The notes under the pieces were generated by a model. The model searched no databases and had not been told where the DNA came from. It saw only the letters and a list, made by a program, of their open reading frames with translations. The position numbers were made by a program, and so were the translations under genes. A DNA stretch of 64,000 bases from Rhea pennata. Taxonomy: Eukaryota > Chordata > Aves > Rheiformes > Rheidae. Below, piece after piece: positions 52,751 through 64,000 of the stretch. The number at the start of each line of letters is the position of its first letter. Position 1 is the first letter of the stretch. Location of the stretch: assembly GCF_028389875.1 (NCBI RefSeq), contig NC_084670.1, forward strand, positions 11,503,383 to 11,567,382, given 5' to 3'.

Positions 52751-54157
52751 CAGCACTCTGCAAGGCAGGGCAAGGTGGGGGGCCGGTGCAGCCCCCCGCG
52801 TGCTGGGCGCTCGGGCGGTGCACGGCGCTGCAGGATGGCGAGTGTCGCGTGCATGCGTCGGCTGCGCGGCCTGCGGTCTGGCCAGCCCCCGGGGGCCGGC
52901 GGCCACCAGGTGCCGCACGCAGCCCGGCCGCTCCGGAGCAGCCCGGGACCCCCAGCGGGAGCTGAATCAACGTCCTGCGGGCTCTGAGCCCCACCGCCAA
53001 ACCGGCCCTGCCCCTGCCTGCGCCGACCCCTTCCTCGCACAAGGATCCCGCTCTCCGTCCTCGTGCCAAACCCCGCAGCGTCCGGCAGCACCCTGGCGCC
53101 TCGGCAGCGCCAGACCCCCCAACCCGTGGCGCGGGAGGATGGGGAGACGTCCGTCTCCGTGCCCCTCGGCTACCCACGTGCCTTGCCGCGCAGGGCTGGC
53201 CGAACCCCGAGGTCCCCGTCCTCGCCCCCGCGCTGAGCCGCCGGCTGCGGAAGAGTCTTAGCGCCCGGTCCCTTGGCGGCTACCGGGACCCCGACGCGTG
53301 CAACGTGGGTGCACGAGCTGGGCGAAGCAGCGCAGCCGCCCTCGGAGCTGGCACGGGCAGCTAACGCTTGCGTGCTGCAAGCGCAGCCCCCTCCCATCCC
53401 TGGCTTTGCCCCGCGGCCCCGGCAGAGGCGAAGCTGCGCCCCGGCTTCCCCCGGGCTCGTACGCGTTGCTAGTGCTGGAGACGCAGCGCGGGTCTGGGTA
53501 GGGCTCCACTTTCCATGCGGAGCCAGCACCAGCCGCAGCTCCTCCCCAAGTGTGCTGGGATGTTCAGCAACGAGGCCCCCGCGTTGAGCCAGTGCTGGGG
53601 ACGATTTATGGCACGCGTAAGGCTGTGCCGCGCCGCTGTGCGTGCTGGGGCCGGAGCCCGTCTGGCGAAGGCTGCGGCGTGGGAGGCATCGCGCTTCCCG
53701 CCCGCGCGCAACGGCAGCACGGGGCAGGAGCCCCCCAGAAACCCGAGGGGACGCCGGCCCCCCTGGCTGGGCAGCAGCCCCATGCAGACCCACGTGCACC
53801 AGGCGCCGTGAGCCCTGGCAGCCCCGTGGCTGCAGCCAGATCTCCAGCTGTGTTTTACGCGGACGCCTGCCCCTGCAAAGCAGCCAGCTGGCTGTTAATG
53901 CCCACGTGCCAGGGTGATTTGGGCTTTGGCTCCTGGAGCCGTGCAAGACACTCATGGTTTGCACGGTCACTGAGCTGGGCTGGAGGGGGGCAGAGCTACC
54001 AGGGGCTGCCCCGGTTGTCCGTGCGTTTTGTGTCTGTTCCGTCCAATCTTGAAATCCTCTGCTGCCTCACTGCTGGCTGGCCCTCCTGCACGGCTGAGGA
54101 GTGCACACTGCCCAGAGACCCCTGCAAATCCCCCCCCCCCGTTGGCAATGATGATCC

Positions 54158-54370
54158 CCTGCAAACTGCCCCCTCTGCAATGCCTCCCTTCACAATCTGC
54201 CCCCTCTGCAATGCCCCCCCAAGCCCTCTGCAAACTGCCCCCCTGCAATGCCTCCCTTCACAATCTGCCCCCTCTGCAATGCCCCCCCAAGCCCTCTGCA
54301 AACTGTCCCCTCTGCAATGCCCCCCCTCACAAGCTGCCCCCCTGCGAGCTGCCCCTCAGCAATGCCCCCC
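54158..54370. repeat. Minisatellite with about 68-bp period upstream of EIF2B3
   Basis: About three degenerate copies of a 68-base C-rich unit built from smaller CTGCAATGCC and CTGCAAACTGCCCC blocks (clearest at 54167-54302). It ends about 270 bases before the likely EIF2B3 first exon. Open frames on both strands across it are produced by the repeat. Confidence 0.85.
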
Positions 54371-54559
54371 CGCCCCGCGGCCCCCGCCCCGCCTGCAGCC
54401 CGCCGCCCGGCCGCCAGGGGGCACTGTGTCGCCGACCCTCTCTGCCCGGCCAGGCGGGGATCCATGACTCGGCGCTCCTCGGCCTGGGATCCTCTCGCTG
54501 CCCTGGCCGGGAGGGCGTCGGTTGCTGTGAGACGCCGGGGAGGGAGGATCTATCCTCTC

Positions 54560-54685
54560 GGCGCTCCACCTCCGCCCTGAGCGATCGAGCTGATCGGCTG
54601 TCCGCGCGCGCGCGCAGTGCGCGCCGGCGCCGCCATTGCCGTCCTGTCAGTGCGGCGCTGGGAGCCGGCGGCGGCCGGGTCCGAG
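54560..54685 (+). promoter_or_regulatory. EIF2B3: EIF2B3 CpG promoter and non-coding first exon
   Basis: CpG-rich sequence with alternating CG (54602-54615), an NRF1-like GCGCAGTGCGC and a GCCGCCATTGCC YY1-like box near 54630. A good donor (CCGAG|gtaacg) at 54685/54686 joins in a plausible way to the acceptor before the start-codon exon at 54903, so a short non-coding first exon probably ends at 54685. Its start is not known. Confidence 0.55.
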
Positions 54686-54797
54686 GTAACGACGCGGCGA
54701 GGGGCGGCGGGCGGCGGGGCCGGGAGGGGCAGGCGGAGGCGCAGGCGGTGCGCGCGCCTCCGAGCAGCGGCGGGGGCTCCGGTCCGGCCAGGTCTTA

Positions 54798-54825
54798 GCC
54801 TGGCCTGGCCTGGCCTGGCCTGGCT
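54798..54825. repeat. CCTGG pentanucleotide repeat
   Basis: Run of about five CCTGG units between the EIF2B3 non-coding exon and the start-codon exon, followed by related CTCGG units. Confidence 0.85.
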
Positions 54826-54903
54826 CGGCTCGGCCCAGCGCGGGCCTGCTGCGGCCGGCCTTGAGCAAGCGAGCGCGGCCTGCGCGTGTGCTTCCGTTGC
54901 AGC

Positions 54904-57832
54904 ATGGAGCTCCAGGCCGTGGTGATGGCGGCGGGAGGCGGTTCCCGGATGACAGACCTGACCTCCAGCATCCCGAAGCCGCTGCTCCCCGTGGGCAACC
55001 GGCCCCTGCTCTGGTACCCCCTCAACCTGCTGGAGCGTGCCGGCTTCGAAGGTGAGGCGGGAGGGGGACGGGGCGCAGAGGGGACAGGCTTCACCAGCCA
55101 CCTCCTCCACTGCCTCTGGCCTCTCCCCTCGTTCTGATGCCTTGTCACTGTTGCTCTGCTGACCGTTGCCTTAGCCACAGGTCCCTTTTCCACCCTGGAG
55201 GGAACCGTGACTGCTGTTGGTCCTTGTGTGCTTTCCTTAATGTTAACTCTGTTGTCCCCCTCCCTTAAGGCTTTTTCTCTTGACGTGCTTCTCACAGATT
55301 TGATGTCTCCTACTGTTGTTGATTGGATATCTCTCCCTCATTTAATTCTCTGAATCATTATGGCCTGAGACATGTGTCAGCTCTCTTGGGATGTCTCTTG
55401 GTTTGTTGTTCCAGTCTGGCCTGAAGTTCAGGGTTATGTGCTCTGTTTGAGGCACTTAGACCTTTGTTGCTCCTGCATGGAGCCAGGTGGTGGGTTTTGT
55501 ACAGAACAGGATGGGGAACTGGCAGAATGTAATGTTCTGTGGGCCTTGTTTCACTAGAGGACTAAAACTGCAGTTAGTATATGGTGAAGTTTTTTGGCAT
55601 TTTCTGGTATAAGTTTTCTTTACCTTTTAGATGATGAACCAAATTTTCCCGTGGTGTTCCCTCTGCTACTTATGGAACTTCTTCCTTCTATCCTTCATGT
55701 CCCTGTTTTTTCCTCTTTTTTGTTTTGTTGTCTCTGCTTCTCCATTTTTCTTGTTGTTCCTTTGTGACTGTGTGGTTCTTTTATATTCTATCCTGAGAAT
55801 CTGACTTTATTTTTTCCTGCCTACATCTTTTTTTTTTTTTTTTTTTTTTTTTTCTTCCTCTCTTTGAATATGTTTGGCCCAACCCATGATTTTTCCATTT
55901 TAGCCTCTTACTATTTTAAGTGTGAGGGAATGGAAGAATGTGTAAACATAAACTTCTGGGCTTAATTTTATTCATTAAGCAGCTTTTAAGAATTTTTTCA
56001 TTTGGATTTGTTTTTTGATGGCTACTATTGAAATCTGCTTTCTGAATGTTAGTTTTCTTTATTTGACTGTTCTTCCTTCTTTTTTTTTCCTTAGAATCAT
56101 CCTTTCATCCTTTGATACGGACATATGGATAGCCAAAATCATCATTGTAACCATTTCTATGCTTTACACGACTTGTTTTAGCTATTCAATAGTAGTCTTT
56201 TCCATTTGATGTTTTTGACCACTAGTAGGTGGTATTATGGTTGGATCTGTCTTCTTTCTTTTGGTTGTTATGCAGAAATCTTCAGCTTGTTTATCTCCTA
56301 CTAAAATTTGGACCACACTAGTTTGTATACGCATCTTCAGGAAGCAACCTACCACCTTCTTCCTCTTCTCTTGCTGACTCCTGAGCAAGCTGTATACTTC
56401 TGTCTTAATACTCTAGTGACATGAATTCTCTCCCGACTCTTCTGTTGTGTCAGTTGGATCATAATTTTTATTATGTGTTAGGAGTATTTGGTCCTTTCTC
56501 TTTGTTCCTCATAAATGCCTATGTTAGTAAATAGATGTACTGCAGGCTGATTGGCTTTTTCCCTTTTGTCCCCCTTGCAAGTGCCTTGTCTCTCCTTTGT
56601 CTACCTTATTGGATTTATGCTGAAAGGTGGAAATTCCTTCTCCATCAGTAATTTTTCTTCCCAACTCAAGATGTTGTAACTCTATTGTTTTGCGCAGGTT
56701 TGTCAGCCTGTTTTGAATCCAAGTTGGCATCCCATATGGGAGAGGGCAGAATATCCCCTCTTTCTAGTACCAAACTGCCACACAACTGTCATGTTTACAG
56801 TCTCTTCATCTTTTCTGTTAGTAGATCCAGTATGACTTCAGTTTTGACCTATGCAAATTGATTTTACTGTATGTTAAGCTTATAACATAGCCATCAGTCT
56901 AGAAAGCTTCTGTTATTTGCTGTATTTCTCTTTTAAAATCCCATAAGTTTATGATGTTTCTTCTTTTTTTTTCTGTTTGAAGCTAAATTGAAGATTTGAC
57001 TCTTGCTTTTTCCTCCAGTTCTTGAGGCCAGAGGAAAAGGTTTCTTGCTGTTCTATTTTCTCTGCAGAATTCTATTGTCACACTCTTTGCTTTGGAAAGT
57101 ATGTTTTCATATCATTATTGCCAACAAATGCTATCTATCTACCTTTTTTCATTTGTAAATGGAGTAGGTCTTTTGATCACAAAGTACTCCACTTCCTTCC
57201 CAGGCTGGTACTGGGAAGTGATTTGAGCAATAAAATGTTGTTGTTGATGGTGTTTTCCATAAAGAGTTATACAGGATTAGGGTGGGCAAAAGACAGAGAT
57301 CTAAAATATCAGTGGCATTAAAGCAGGGTCTCATGATGGCATTCTTCAGTTCATACTCTTTGAAGGCATAGTTTGAGGTCACTTTCTAAAGATAGAAAAC
57401 ATCTGTTTTCTGTCTTACTAATTTTAGGTCACTTTACATCCCCAGTGCGTCTGTCCCTTTGAGTAAGCTCCTTCCAAAAAGGAGAGATTGTTTTCATCTT
57501 CATTAGGAACTTGAATCTCTTTTGCAAGACCTATTATTGCCAAGAGAGCTTAGTTCACTGTAGAACCCAGTTATGTGACTCAAGCCATTTGACACTTCCA
57601 TCAGGCTTCATAAATAAAAAGTGAGTGTGTCTTATTCACGATGAATACATTAGTGTCTTTGCTTAATCTTGCCCTGCTTTCTTCTGTCCTAGAGGTCATT
57701 GTGATTACAAGAAAGGAAATCCAAAAAGTGTTAAACCTGGACACAAAAATGAAGCTGGATTTTGTGTGCATCAGTGACAACATGGACATGGGTACAGCAG
57801 ATTCACTGAGATATATTCACCAGAAAATTAAG
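54904..57832 (+). CDS. EIF2B3: EIF2B3 (eIF2B gamma), first 96 codons
   Basis: Gamma subunit of eIF2B, the exchange factor that reloads eIF2 with GTP in the cytosol; gamma pairs with epsilon in the catalytic part of the decamer. Two coding exons are in the window: 54904-55051 (exon begins at 54903) and 57693-57832, joined in phase. They encode [18 protein letters not shown]...[19 protein letters not shown] and then [14 protein letters not shown]...[19 protein letters not shown]. The first part is the nucleotidyltransferase-like fold with its glycine-rich loop and the [11 protein letters not shown] motif. The remaining roughly 355 residues (human total 452) are encoded beyond 64000. Human mutations in this gene cause vanishing white matter disease. 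No damage seen. Confidence 0.95.
55052..57692 (+). other. EIF2B3: EIF2B3 intron, strongly strand-asymmetric (T-rich)
   Basis: Intron of 2.6 kb. From about 55300 to 57650 the plus strand is T-rich and the minus strand correspondingly A-rich, including a T27 run at 55827-55853. Such asymmetry is common in old A-rich retroelements inserted in antisense, but no family could be named and no end repeats were found. It carries only short broken frames. Treated as intron of unknown origin. Confidence 0.45.
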
Positions 57833-58249
57833 GTATTATCTCTTTTTTTTTTAACCTAGGCAAGAAAACATTTATTTAAAACAATCCTTTTTTTTTAATC
57901 CCACTTTAATGCTTTAAGAGCTCTACCATGTAATAATAGAGCAGGTAACTGAATTTCTTGCTCTTCAGAAGATCTGAATTTTGTCTAGATCATCCGAGGG
58001 GAAATCAAACAAGAACTCTAAATGACTGGAATTGACAGCTAGGAAGGCTGAAGTAGGTCTGGACTTGGCAGTAGCCTGCTTCTTAGTGTTAGTCTTCTGA
58101 CAGGTTAATAAAAATGTTGCATCTGTTCATACAGTTTTTGGTATGATGTATGATAGCTGTTGTCTAGTTAGTGCTTGGGAAAGTAGAGTTTTGCACAAAT
58201 GTTCATTTTGCTCTTAGCCTAAGCAATAAACTGATATGTAAGGAAAACT

Positions 58250-58330
58250 AGGTTCAGTTCTTGGCACCATGACAGGCTTACCTGTGCTTTGGGCACGTGA
58301 CTTACTCTATGCTTCAGTTTTCTGCTTTTC
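58250..58330 (+). repeat. MIR-type SINE fragment
   Basis: Reads GGTTCAGTTCTTGGCACC, then TGTGCTTTGGGCACGTGACTT, then TATGCTTCAGTTTTCTG, in the same order as the MIR blocks 'gggttcgaatccc', 'tgtgaccttgggcaagttactt' and 'tgcctcagtttcctc'. Diverged, in sense orientation. Confidence 0.6.
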
Positions 58331-60684
58331 CTACACTTTTGGTGGCTTGGTCACATTGTTCCTCAAATTTCATAAAGGGCTGCTTTTCACAGTTGAGTGC
58401 TGTTGTAGTAACTGTGTACTGTATTTTAACTGCTAACTACGCAAGTAAAAATACTCCCATGTAAGGCTGAAATGCTGCTTGGAGTTCTTGCCAAGTTTAG
58501 GGGTGGAATGTTGTTTTTGTGGTTGTCATACATAACCTTTTTGATTTATTTCCTGTCTGTTTAGGTCATCTTAGCCAAATTGTCTGTTTAAATAAAGTTT
58601 GCAACAAAATACCAATGGACCATTTAATGTCCTGAGGTGTCTCTTGTCTTCAGACTCTTTTTGAAGGTAATAAACTGCAGGATAACAGGCTGTGTACTCC
58701 TGAGAGGAAAGCGCCAATCAAGACAAGACTTAGTGGGAAAACGTGGGTGTCTCGATGGTATAATGAGAGTTATTTGGCCAGGGATTAATGCACAGACTAG
58801 CATGATTCAGTGAGCAAAGAGAAAGTATAAAGAGGAGAAGCAAAATCAACAAAATGATATTTTAACTTAACTGATGGTTTCTGTCCTGTGGATAATTGCA
58901 CTCTGTCACAGGTCAATTTGGTATTACTTTTAAATGTGTGTATGTAGTAGGGAAACAGCTGTCTGCATCGCAAACTGTGACCATGGTCTTACAGTTTTAT
59001 TGCCTGATGAGAGTGATAAGTCCAGCTGTTTAGGCAGATCTATTTTTGACAATTCTGGCAACTTTGCTGAGGAGGCCTGAGGGATGACAGTGAAGAATAT
59101 GAGAGTAAGAAATGGGGAAGAAAATGGACTGTTTTTTCTGAGGAGAGACAGTGTTGGTTTGTGCTTATTTTCCCAAAAAAGGATTAGAGAAGATTGGAAG
59201 TAGTACTGGGAAACACACAACTTTTCAGTAAACTATGTATGAATGTCAGCAATTGTTTATAACCTTTTTATTCTGTGTCTTGCTTGTCTGGCCAAATAGG
59301 ACATAGTGCTCTCTTATGTGAAACACGCCTATACTAAGTTCTGAGCAAATTGCTGCGCTGTGTATTTTGGAGTCATTCCATTAGTAAATGTATACCACTC
59401 ATATACTTCTTACAGGATATACCCTCTCCTGTCTGATATAGGTGAGAGAACTGCACAGTACAGGCAGATGAAAAGCTGCAGTATGTTGGCTAGATCTATG
59501 GTCTAGCAGGAGAGGATTCTTGCTGAAGAATGAATTTCCCTGGTGAAAACAACTGCTGCTTGTGGCCATAGTTTGCTGGCAGAGTTTTTGCAGCCCATGC
59601 CAAAAGCCTCATGAGGAGCTTAAACTGGTTGCTGAAACTTTTATTTGTCACAAATTGAGTTAATTGCCTGCGGACAGAAGAGCAAGTATGCTGAGTAAAA
59701 ACGAGGTAACATGGCACAGTATAGACAGCTTGCCTGTGTGTAATGCAAGTGACATGGAGTAAAGCCAAGATTAAAAATGTGCTGTAAGAAATATGTCAAG
59801 GGCTAACTGAATGGCTGATCATAAATCTCAAGATACGTGTAGATACTGGATCACTCTAAAGCATAAAATCTCATGACTTTCTGCTTGGTCTTGTATTTAA
59901 CAGGGGATTCCACTTGTGTAGCACTGCTGTTCACTCTGCCTGCTTTGGCAGGCTTTTTTGCTGTGTTGTACCTTCATCAATAAAATTTGATACTGTAGAG
60001 ATTAAATGTTGAGACTAGATTTAGATAATTGCATTCAACAGTAGCATAAGAATGCATGTGTGCAAGGCGTATATGGGCTAAGGGAAGATAGTTTTCACTT
60101 TATTTTATCACTTTTTTTGTGCTAGCTCTTTTGGGCAGATGAGACTGACTTTCTCTGTTCATAGCAACAGGCAGCTGACTCGACCAGACTTAGTGTTTCC
60201 TTGTTGTTCAGAAGCTGCAAGAGAGCAAAGGAAACCTGTTCAAGTTTCCTGTTTGCTCTTTGCCCACTCTGCACGCACAAGCTTTTTTGGACATCTGCTT
60301 CAAGAGTTGATGTAGTAGATGTGTGCTCTTTGCTCTACTGGAACTCTTCCTGTTATTTTTGGCTTTCTCAGCTTACGACTGATTGACAAGGTAGCAGCTT
60401 TGTTAGATGTTTTATATTCATTACAAGTTTGATTATATCCTTTTCTTGGATCCTTCCCACAACAAAGATATTGTGCTAAACTTAATTCTTGAAATAAGAA
60501 GTAATGAACAACAAAAATCTCGGTCTTGTAAGTTCTATTTTGTGTGTTCCTAGGCCTGAGTGCCAGCCTAACCTGTTTTTTTGCCAGTAATTGTTTAATT
60601 GACTTGTTACTGTGTTTTTTAAGACACTCAATTCTGGTGTCTGAAAGCTAACACCAGTAGTAAGTTTGTCTTTACAATTCTTGG

Positions 60685-60775
60685 CCTGAGAACTGAGGCT
60701 TAAAGAGATGAAGTAACCTACCTAAGATCATTTAAAAAGATCTGTAACAGCACTGGAAGTTGGACAGTTATTTCA
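60685..60775 (-). repeat. MIR-type SINE fragment, reverse
   Basis: Reads AACTGAGGCTTAAAGAGATG, then AAGTAACCTACCTAAGATCA, then CAGCACTGGAAGTTGG, which follows the reverse complement of the MIR core ('gaaactgaggc...gttaagtaacttgcccaaggtca...'). Diverged. Confidence 0.6.
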
Positions 60776-61333
60776 AATCTCTTACGGTTTTATGCACAAG
60801 ATCATCTGTCTTTATTGTGTGCACATTGCACACTGTTCTTCCACCTTGACAAGGCCAGCGGGACAAGAGGTTAAACACTATTGCTTTTAATGGAAACTAC
60901 TGAAATGGGAATGTAGTAGAGCTGCAGTCCAATTTCTGAACCACAAGTGGTTTTTTCAGTGTATGCTGGAGTATGACTTTAAAATAGTCCTCAATGTGGT
61001 ATTGTGTTGGTTTAAATGTAAGTAACTGAAAACTCATTTTGCAACATATGTAGTAGAAACTGCTAAAGAGTTTTTTTTTGTTTTTGTTTTTTTTTTTTTT
61101 TTGTATCTGTTCATATTAAACTTTAATTGGATCATAACTTAATGCAAAACATTGATAAGTGTATTATTAACATCCAGCACTTAAAATGACATGATCAAGA
61201 AGCGCAAAGTGCATGCAGCAGTTATCCTTTTGTATAAGGGTATGAAAACAATTTAAGAACTTTGTGACAACTATCTGTCTGAACTTTTAATTGCTTTCCT
61301 GTCTATAATCCCAACATTTTCTAGAATGCTGTC

Positions 61334-61379
61334 AGTTTGGGGATACTGATAGCCATAGTTTGGGGATACTGATAGCCAT
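61334..61379. repeat. 23-bp perfect tandem repeat, two copies
   Basis: AGTTTGGGGATACTGATAGC... at 61334-61356 is repeated exactly at 61357-61379. The exact match suggests a recent slippage or duplication in the EIF2B3 intron. Confidence 0.95.
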
Positions 61380-64000
61380 AGAAACTTCTGTATGGTATAT
61401 AGACTATGATTTTTAAGGTGCAATCGTGATGTTTTTAGTATACTTCCCATATCACTATCAGTGTTAGTCCCTTGACCCTTTAACACCCTAGTATTCTACC
61501 CATCTTTTGCAGGACTAGTAATAGGTAATTAAAAAAAAAAACATGAAAATGGTGAAACTACAAAGATTTAATTCTGTTCTCATTATCTTTGAGGTTAGAA
61601 ATTACAGAACACAGACTTTTATAGACTTGCAGTTGGTGGTATTATAATACAGCTCTTGTTGAAACTGCTGCTTTATCACCATTGGGATGTTTACAGGTCT
61701 CTGTCACCTGATGATCTATGCTGATGGGAGAGCCTAAATAGGTTAAACAAAGAAACAAACTGGTCTTGCATCCTCTAGTTTTCGATGAAAGATTGATGAC
61801 CTTACCTGGTCACGAAGACTGTAGTGAGCTGGCCTGTCCCGGATGGGTTACTTTGTCTTGGCAAGAGGCTGATAGATAAAGGAAAAATTTTTTTTTTATT
61901 ATTATTAATTTGGAAGATGAAGGGTGCTATCCTTAGAGGTAAGTAAATTCATTACAGGAACATCAATATTTGTACCTTCTGACTTCCTTTTTTCTTTTTC
62001 TTTTTCTTTTTTTTTGGTCATTTGTGTATGCAATTTTACCAGAGTAATTCTGAAGTGGTTTACTTAAAGAAAACTCCAGTACTTGAACTGCTGCCGTATC
62101 CACAGCATGGAAATGAAAGGAGGTGTGGATCCAGCAATATATAAGACTTACTGGATGCCAAAAGAGGCACTAGAGTAGATGTTTTCTGCTCACTGTCTGG
62201 CAGGTTCTGAAAAGCTATGTAAAGTAGTGGAAAATACCCTTCACTAAATCTTTTAAAGACAACAAAGAGCTATGGCAAACCAAGCAGCTCTGATAGATTA
62301 TAACAAGCAATAAATAAAGTAGTTATATCCTTAGTTTCCAAATTGTTAAAGCATTGCAGGCATGGGAAGCACATAGCTTTTGTGTGCTTTGTCAAAGTGC
62401 CTGTAGAGTTCGTAGGGGGGAAGAAGTAATCTGCTTTCCTAAGAGTCAGCTTCTGTAGAAGATAAACTTCCATTAGGGACAAATGGGAAACAATTTGGAT
62501 GTAGGAGTAGCTTAAGCCAGCCATGATCAGGAACAATCAAATACTTCTTTCACAGAAAATAAGAAAATTCCGAACTTGCTATGAATTTGTCTTTAATTTT
62601 CCTCAACATTCTTTATTGTGAGAGTATGTGGTATTCCAAGATTAAGGGCTTTTAAATGAGATCAGTGTTAGGCACATGTTAAAAACAGTATGACTGTTTA
62701 TCATACTGCTTTAAGCCATGAGTGAAGTTACAGGAGTGACAGCAGGTGCTTAAGTGTAATTTGTTAACTTCTACATTTTTTTTTTAAGCATCCAGACTCT
62801 GCCAACTGCTGGGAGCAGTGGGGAAGGTTTTTTTATTTTTTTTTCCTCCTTCTCTCAAAATTGTTTTCTCCTCAGTAACTATCTCCAGTCCTTGTTTCTG
62901 ATTTTGATTGGGAAGCAGAAGTGGCTGGAGCGTTCAGATGACTTGAATCTGAAAAACAGGGAAATTAGTAAGAGTCTTCACAGTGTCAGGGTTGATACCT
63001 GATATGCTTTTCAGCAAGAGAAGAGAGGCGAGTGGTGTCTACAGCAAGCAGTAGAAGATGATGCGGCATTGTTTTGTAGGCAGCTCATCTTGCGGTGATG
63101 ACTTTTCTTGTAATTGTGGGCAGTAGATTTCCTCTTAAAATGTTAAGATTTCAAGAGACATCAAAAGAAGTTATGTAATGTAATCCCCTAGCTTACTTAG
63201 GAAGGCTTTTCCTCTGTAGCTGGTATTAGTACGCTTTTTTCCAAGTGGTACTATAAAGCCTTCTAATATGTCTGTTAAGGCTTTTGTAGGGTCCTTCTCT
63301 CATATATTTCTCTGATTTCTTCAGTCTAGTGTTATGTTTTCAGCTATTTGGCTTCTACCGCCATTCTTGAGGGACTTCGCTCACAGCTTGGGAGACCTTC
63401 AGATGATTCGCAGGATTGGTATGCGCAGGATTGGTATGTGCCATGGCCTGCCGTATTATTGCACAGTAATAGTGTTAAGACTTTGGTAGTACAGAGCTCC
63501 CAATGTTGAGGATTAATAACAAGAAATTATGTTGTAAGCTAGGAGCCCAACAGTAAATTACAGAGTCCCAGAATGTACTAGTTGAATGTGAGGTGAGTGT
63601 GAGCATGAAAAGGTAAATGCAAGATAAGAATATATTGGGAAAGTATGTTTTGACAAGAGATGAGAAATTATTAATGCTGTTCAAGGCAGTGGCAAGGTTT
63701 TGCCTGGAATATTTTACAGGTCTGGAACTCATATGCATGTTCAAAAAAAGTGAATTCCAACTGTAACAGATGCAAAGAAGGACTGCTGGAACAAGGAGGA
63801 AAGAGCGTTTGTGTTGAGTTTGAATTATTTCTATAGCAAAATCAAGGAAATACACTTTCTGTCAGTGTTCTGGGAAAGGGAAACAAGCACTAGGAAAAGA
63901 GATAAGATATCCAGGATTAAATATAATGGTGGAACAAATATAAATGGGTTTAAATTTGCTATGAAAAAAGAGTGAAAATTACAAGAAGGTTTCCATCCAT

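Larger units (their letters stand above)
52656..54155. other. CpG-rich spacer between HECTD3-like and EIF2B3
   Basis: About 1.5 kb of GC- and CpG-rich sequence. Near its start are a perfect 7-bp hairpin followed by a T run (52690-52719) and, on the minus strand, overlapping AATAAA signals (52741-52750). Long open frames at 53170-53970 (-) and 53550-54467 (+) are of the kind GC-rich DNA gives by chance and have no recognised domain. No known gene was identified. Confidence 0.5.
57833..64000 (+). other. EIF2B3: EIF2B3 intron, AT-rich, open at window end
   Basis: No further EIF2B3 exon was found, so the next exon lies past 64000. It contains two MIR-type fragments (58250-58330, 60685-60775), T runs (61071-61102), a two-copy 23-bp repeat (61334-61379) and a short tandem at 63409-63436. 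Nothing else was recognised. Base composition is much lower in GC than in the HECTD3-UROD part. Confidence 0.6.

Noticed and set aside
53170-53970. 266-codon minus-strand open frame between HECTD3-like and EIF2B3
   Set aside because: No recognised domain, GTG start, CpG-rich sequence, and an equally long frame overlaps on the other strand.
57833-64000. A third EIF2B3 coding exon
   Set aside because: I looked for the next conserved stretch (DVLVLSCDLITDVALHE-like) in all plus frames and did not find it.

Overview
The window is vertebrate nuclear DNA, most likely from a sauropsid (crocodilian, turtle or bird). The genes are split by GT-AG introns, there are CpG-island promoters, and the repeats seen are decayed CR1 LINE and MIR-type SINE fragments. 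Gene order is ZSWIM5(+), UROD(-), HECTD3(+), EIF2B3(+), the same order and orientation as human 1p34 read in reverse. All genes were read by eye from conserved protein segments and splice sites; species and percentages were not computed.

Layout. 1-20245: the 3' two thirds of ZSWIM5 (ten coding exons, 4057-18560, then a 3' UTR of about 1.7 kb). 21620-26010: UROD, complete on the minus strand in ten exons (369 aa), tail to tail with ZSWIM5. 26011-26250: a short divergent CpG promoter shared by UROD and HECTD3, with three identical YY1-type sites. 26251-37806: HECTD3, complete in 21 exons (848 aa). 37902-42930: about 5 kb of spacer with no recognisable gene. 43176-52570: a second, complete HECTD3-like gene in 21 exons (846 aa). 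52656-54640: CpG-rich spacer with a minisatellite. 54640-64000: the 5' end of EIF2B3 (two coding exons, 96 codons), with long AT-rich introns running off the window.

The main finding is the tandem HECTD3 paralogue. Human has one HECTD3 in this interval. Here there are two head-to-tail genes with the same 20 intron positions and phases. Both have open frames, and both keep the HECT active-site cysteine. Introns and most exons have diverged widely (about 70-80% amino acid identity where counted), so the duplication looks old. Yet exon 1 with its flanks, about 400 bp, is identical in the two copies apart from one 18-bp microsatellite difference. This points to recent gene conversion, or to an assembly error in very GC-rich sequence; the two can be told apart. 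The paralogue's DOC (substrate-binding) region has changed most, and its promoter lacks the YY1 sites of copy 1. This suggests an E3 ligase pair with divided substrate choice and expression.

The genes do not form one pathway. UROD is haem synthesis, HECTD3 is ubiquitin ligation, EIF2B3 is translation initiation and ZSWIM5 is a SWIM zinc-finger protein.
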